IMG/VR virus record: IMGVR_UViG_3300010883_012763
Coordinates: 1-21,246 of that record
DNA: 21,246 nt
Direction: 5' to 3' (one strand)
DNA from: a virus
The position numbers were made by a program, and so were the translations under genes. Of the stretch, positions 20,775-21,246 are shown in pieces (the stretch's first letter is position 1; each line of letters starts with the position of its first letter). The notes beneath the pieces were generated by a model. That model saw only the letters and a list, made by a program, of their open reading frames with translations. It made no database searches and was not told the origin of the DNA.

Positions 20775-20914
20775 CCGTATGTTCCACACGTTTTTGTAGT
20801 AAGTGAACACGCAATGACTTTGCTACTAAAGGGTTTACGCAAATGTGTACGACGTGTGCGCCAACTTTCGGCAAAAGTACCTACCCAGTCCCCCCTATAG
20901 CAAAACGCTTTTAA

Positions 20915-21246
20915 TCAACCATCCTCGTGCCGGACCATCGCTTTCAGCCGCGTGATTGTCTCGACATCCAGCTCCTTGAATCGCCGTCGGCCGGACCCGC
21001 CGCCCATCATTGTGTCCTTGCCGCCGAGGTTCTTGATCAACGACGACAGCTCCCTCCGCTTGAACCGATCCGAGTCGAAGCTGATGTGGTTCCAGACGGT
21101 CGAGAACTTGAAGACGATGCTGCCGTTGGTCAGCAGATACGGGTTGCGTACGGCGGGCATGGCCCCGTCTTCGAGAACCTTGGCCCGACTCAGCCATTCC
21201 CACAGCAGGTCGGCCAGCACACGCTCTCGGTCGTCCTCGACCTCAC
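20915..21246 (-). CDS. C-terminal fragment of an unidentified protein
   Basis: At least 109 residues in an open frame that continues past the right edge, so the start is not visible. Visible stretches are ADLLWEWLSRAKVLEDGAMP, NPYLLTNGSIVFKFSTVWNH, DRFKRRELSSLIKNLGG and RRRFKELDVETITRLKAM. A small helical and strand domain with a Gly/Arg-rich loop near the end is reminiscent of C-terminal domains of phage primase-helicase or DUF927-type proteins, but this is weak. As the last gene before the AT-rich control region it most likely belongs to a replication operon. No clear terminator follows its stop. Confidence 0.6.
   Translation of the reverse strand, partial: EVEDDRERVLADLLWEWLSRAKVLEDGAMPAVRNPYLLTNGSIVFKFSTVWNHISFDSDRFKRRELSSLIKNLGGKDTMMGGGSGRRRFKELDVETITRLKAMVRHEDG

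Larger units (their letters stand above)
20603..20914. other. AT-rich control region with dyads, no gene
   Basis: About 310 bases without a supported gene, clearly more AT-rich than the surroundings. It holds the promoter at 20606-20634, a hairpin-like dyad GGTTCA/TGAACC (about 20642-20658), GTGTA/TACAC (20701-20712), GCTTTTG/CAAAAGC (20755-20774) and a 10-base direct repeat ACGAAAAGTG (20692-20701 and 20746-20755). It could be a regulatory region or a replication origin. No classical iteron set or DnaA box array was found by eye. Confidence 0.45.

Noticed and set aside
20891-20910. CTATAGGGGGG on the minus strand, similar to the end of a T7-type promoter
   Set aside because: Only the initiation part matches; the upstream recognition part does not, and there is no second copy in the window.
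1-21246. CRISPR array, insertion sequence, integrase or attachment site
   Set aside because: No regularly spaced repeats, transposase or recombinase domains, or tRNA-end duplications were seen in the window.

Overview
The window looks like part of the genome of a tailed double-stranded DNA phage (Caudoviricetes, HK97-type capsid), either free or as a prophage. It is GC-rich, tightly packed, and every convincing gene lies on the minus strand, so genes are read from high to low coordinates. The basis is a complete packaging and head block in standard order: candidate small terminase, large terminase, portal, MuF-type head protein, S78 prohead protease and HK97 major capsid protein. No tail, lysis, integrase, rRNA or tRNA gene is visible. 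The host cannot be named from the sequence. Shine-Dalgarno sites of the GGAG/AGGAG type and a Sec signal peptide point to an ordinary bacterial host.

Right part (about 21246 to 14700, early-type genes): the C-terminus of an unidentified protein runs off the right edge. It is followed by a 545-base AT-rich control region with a good promoter, a structured leader or small RNA ending in a terminator, and several dyads. Then come a PD-(D/E)xK nuclease fused to a deoxyribosyltransferase-like domain, a UvrD/Rep-family helicase, a GNAT acetyltransferase, a zinc ribbon, a protein whose C-terminus resembles the AcrVA2 anti-CRISPR family, a small phage protein, two small membrane proteins that share a repeated leader, a VRR-NUC nuclease and a DUF1937 protein. 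Many neighbours overlap by ATGA or similar, which suggests translational coupling.

Middle (about 14700 to 9490): terminase genes, then a DegT sugar aminotransferase that appears to be an inserted cargo gene. It is flanked by near-identical direct repeats, and a truncated copy of the start of the next gene (a zinc-ribbon membrane protein) is left behind upstream. After that comes a strong promoter overlapped by a 15-nt-arm inverted repeat (probable operator). It drives a chain of six small genes, three of them cysteine-rich.

Left part (about 9750 to 1): coiled-coil protein, portal with a repetitive C-terminal extension, MuF protein with a C-terminal HExxH metallopeptidase domain, two coupled small proteins, a terminator, a Lys/Ala-rich basic protein, prohead protease with a His-rich tail, major capsid protein, a second terminator, an unidentified protein, a CgeB-like glycosyltransferase, a basic CxxxCC protein, and the start of an exported trypsin-like protease cut by the left edge. 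The aminotransferase and glycosyltransferase together suggest sugar modification of a virion or host surface component (inference).
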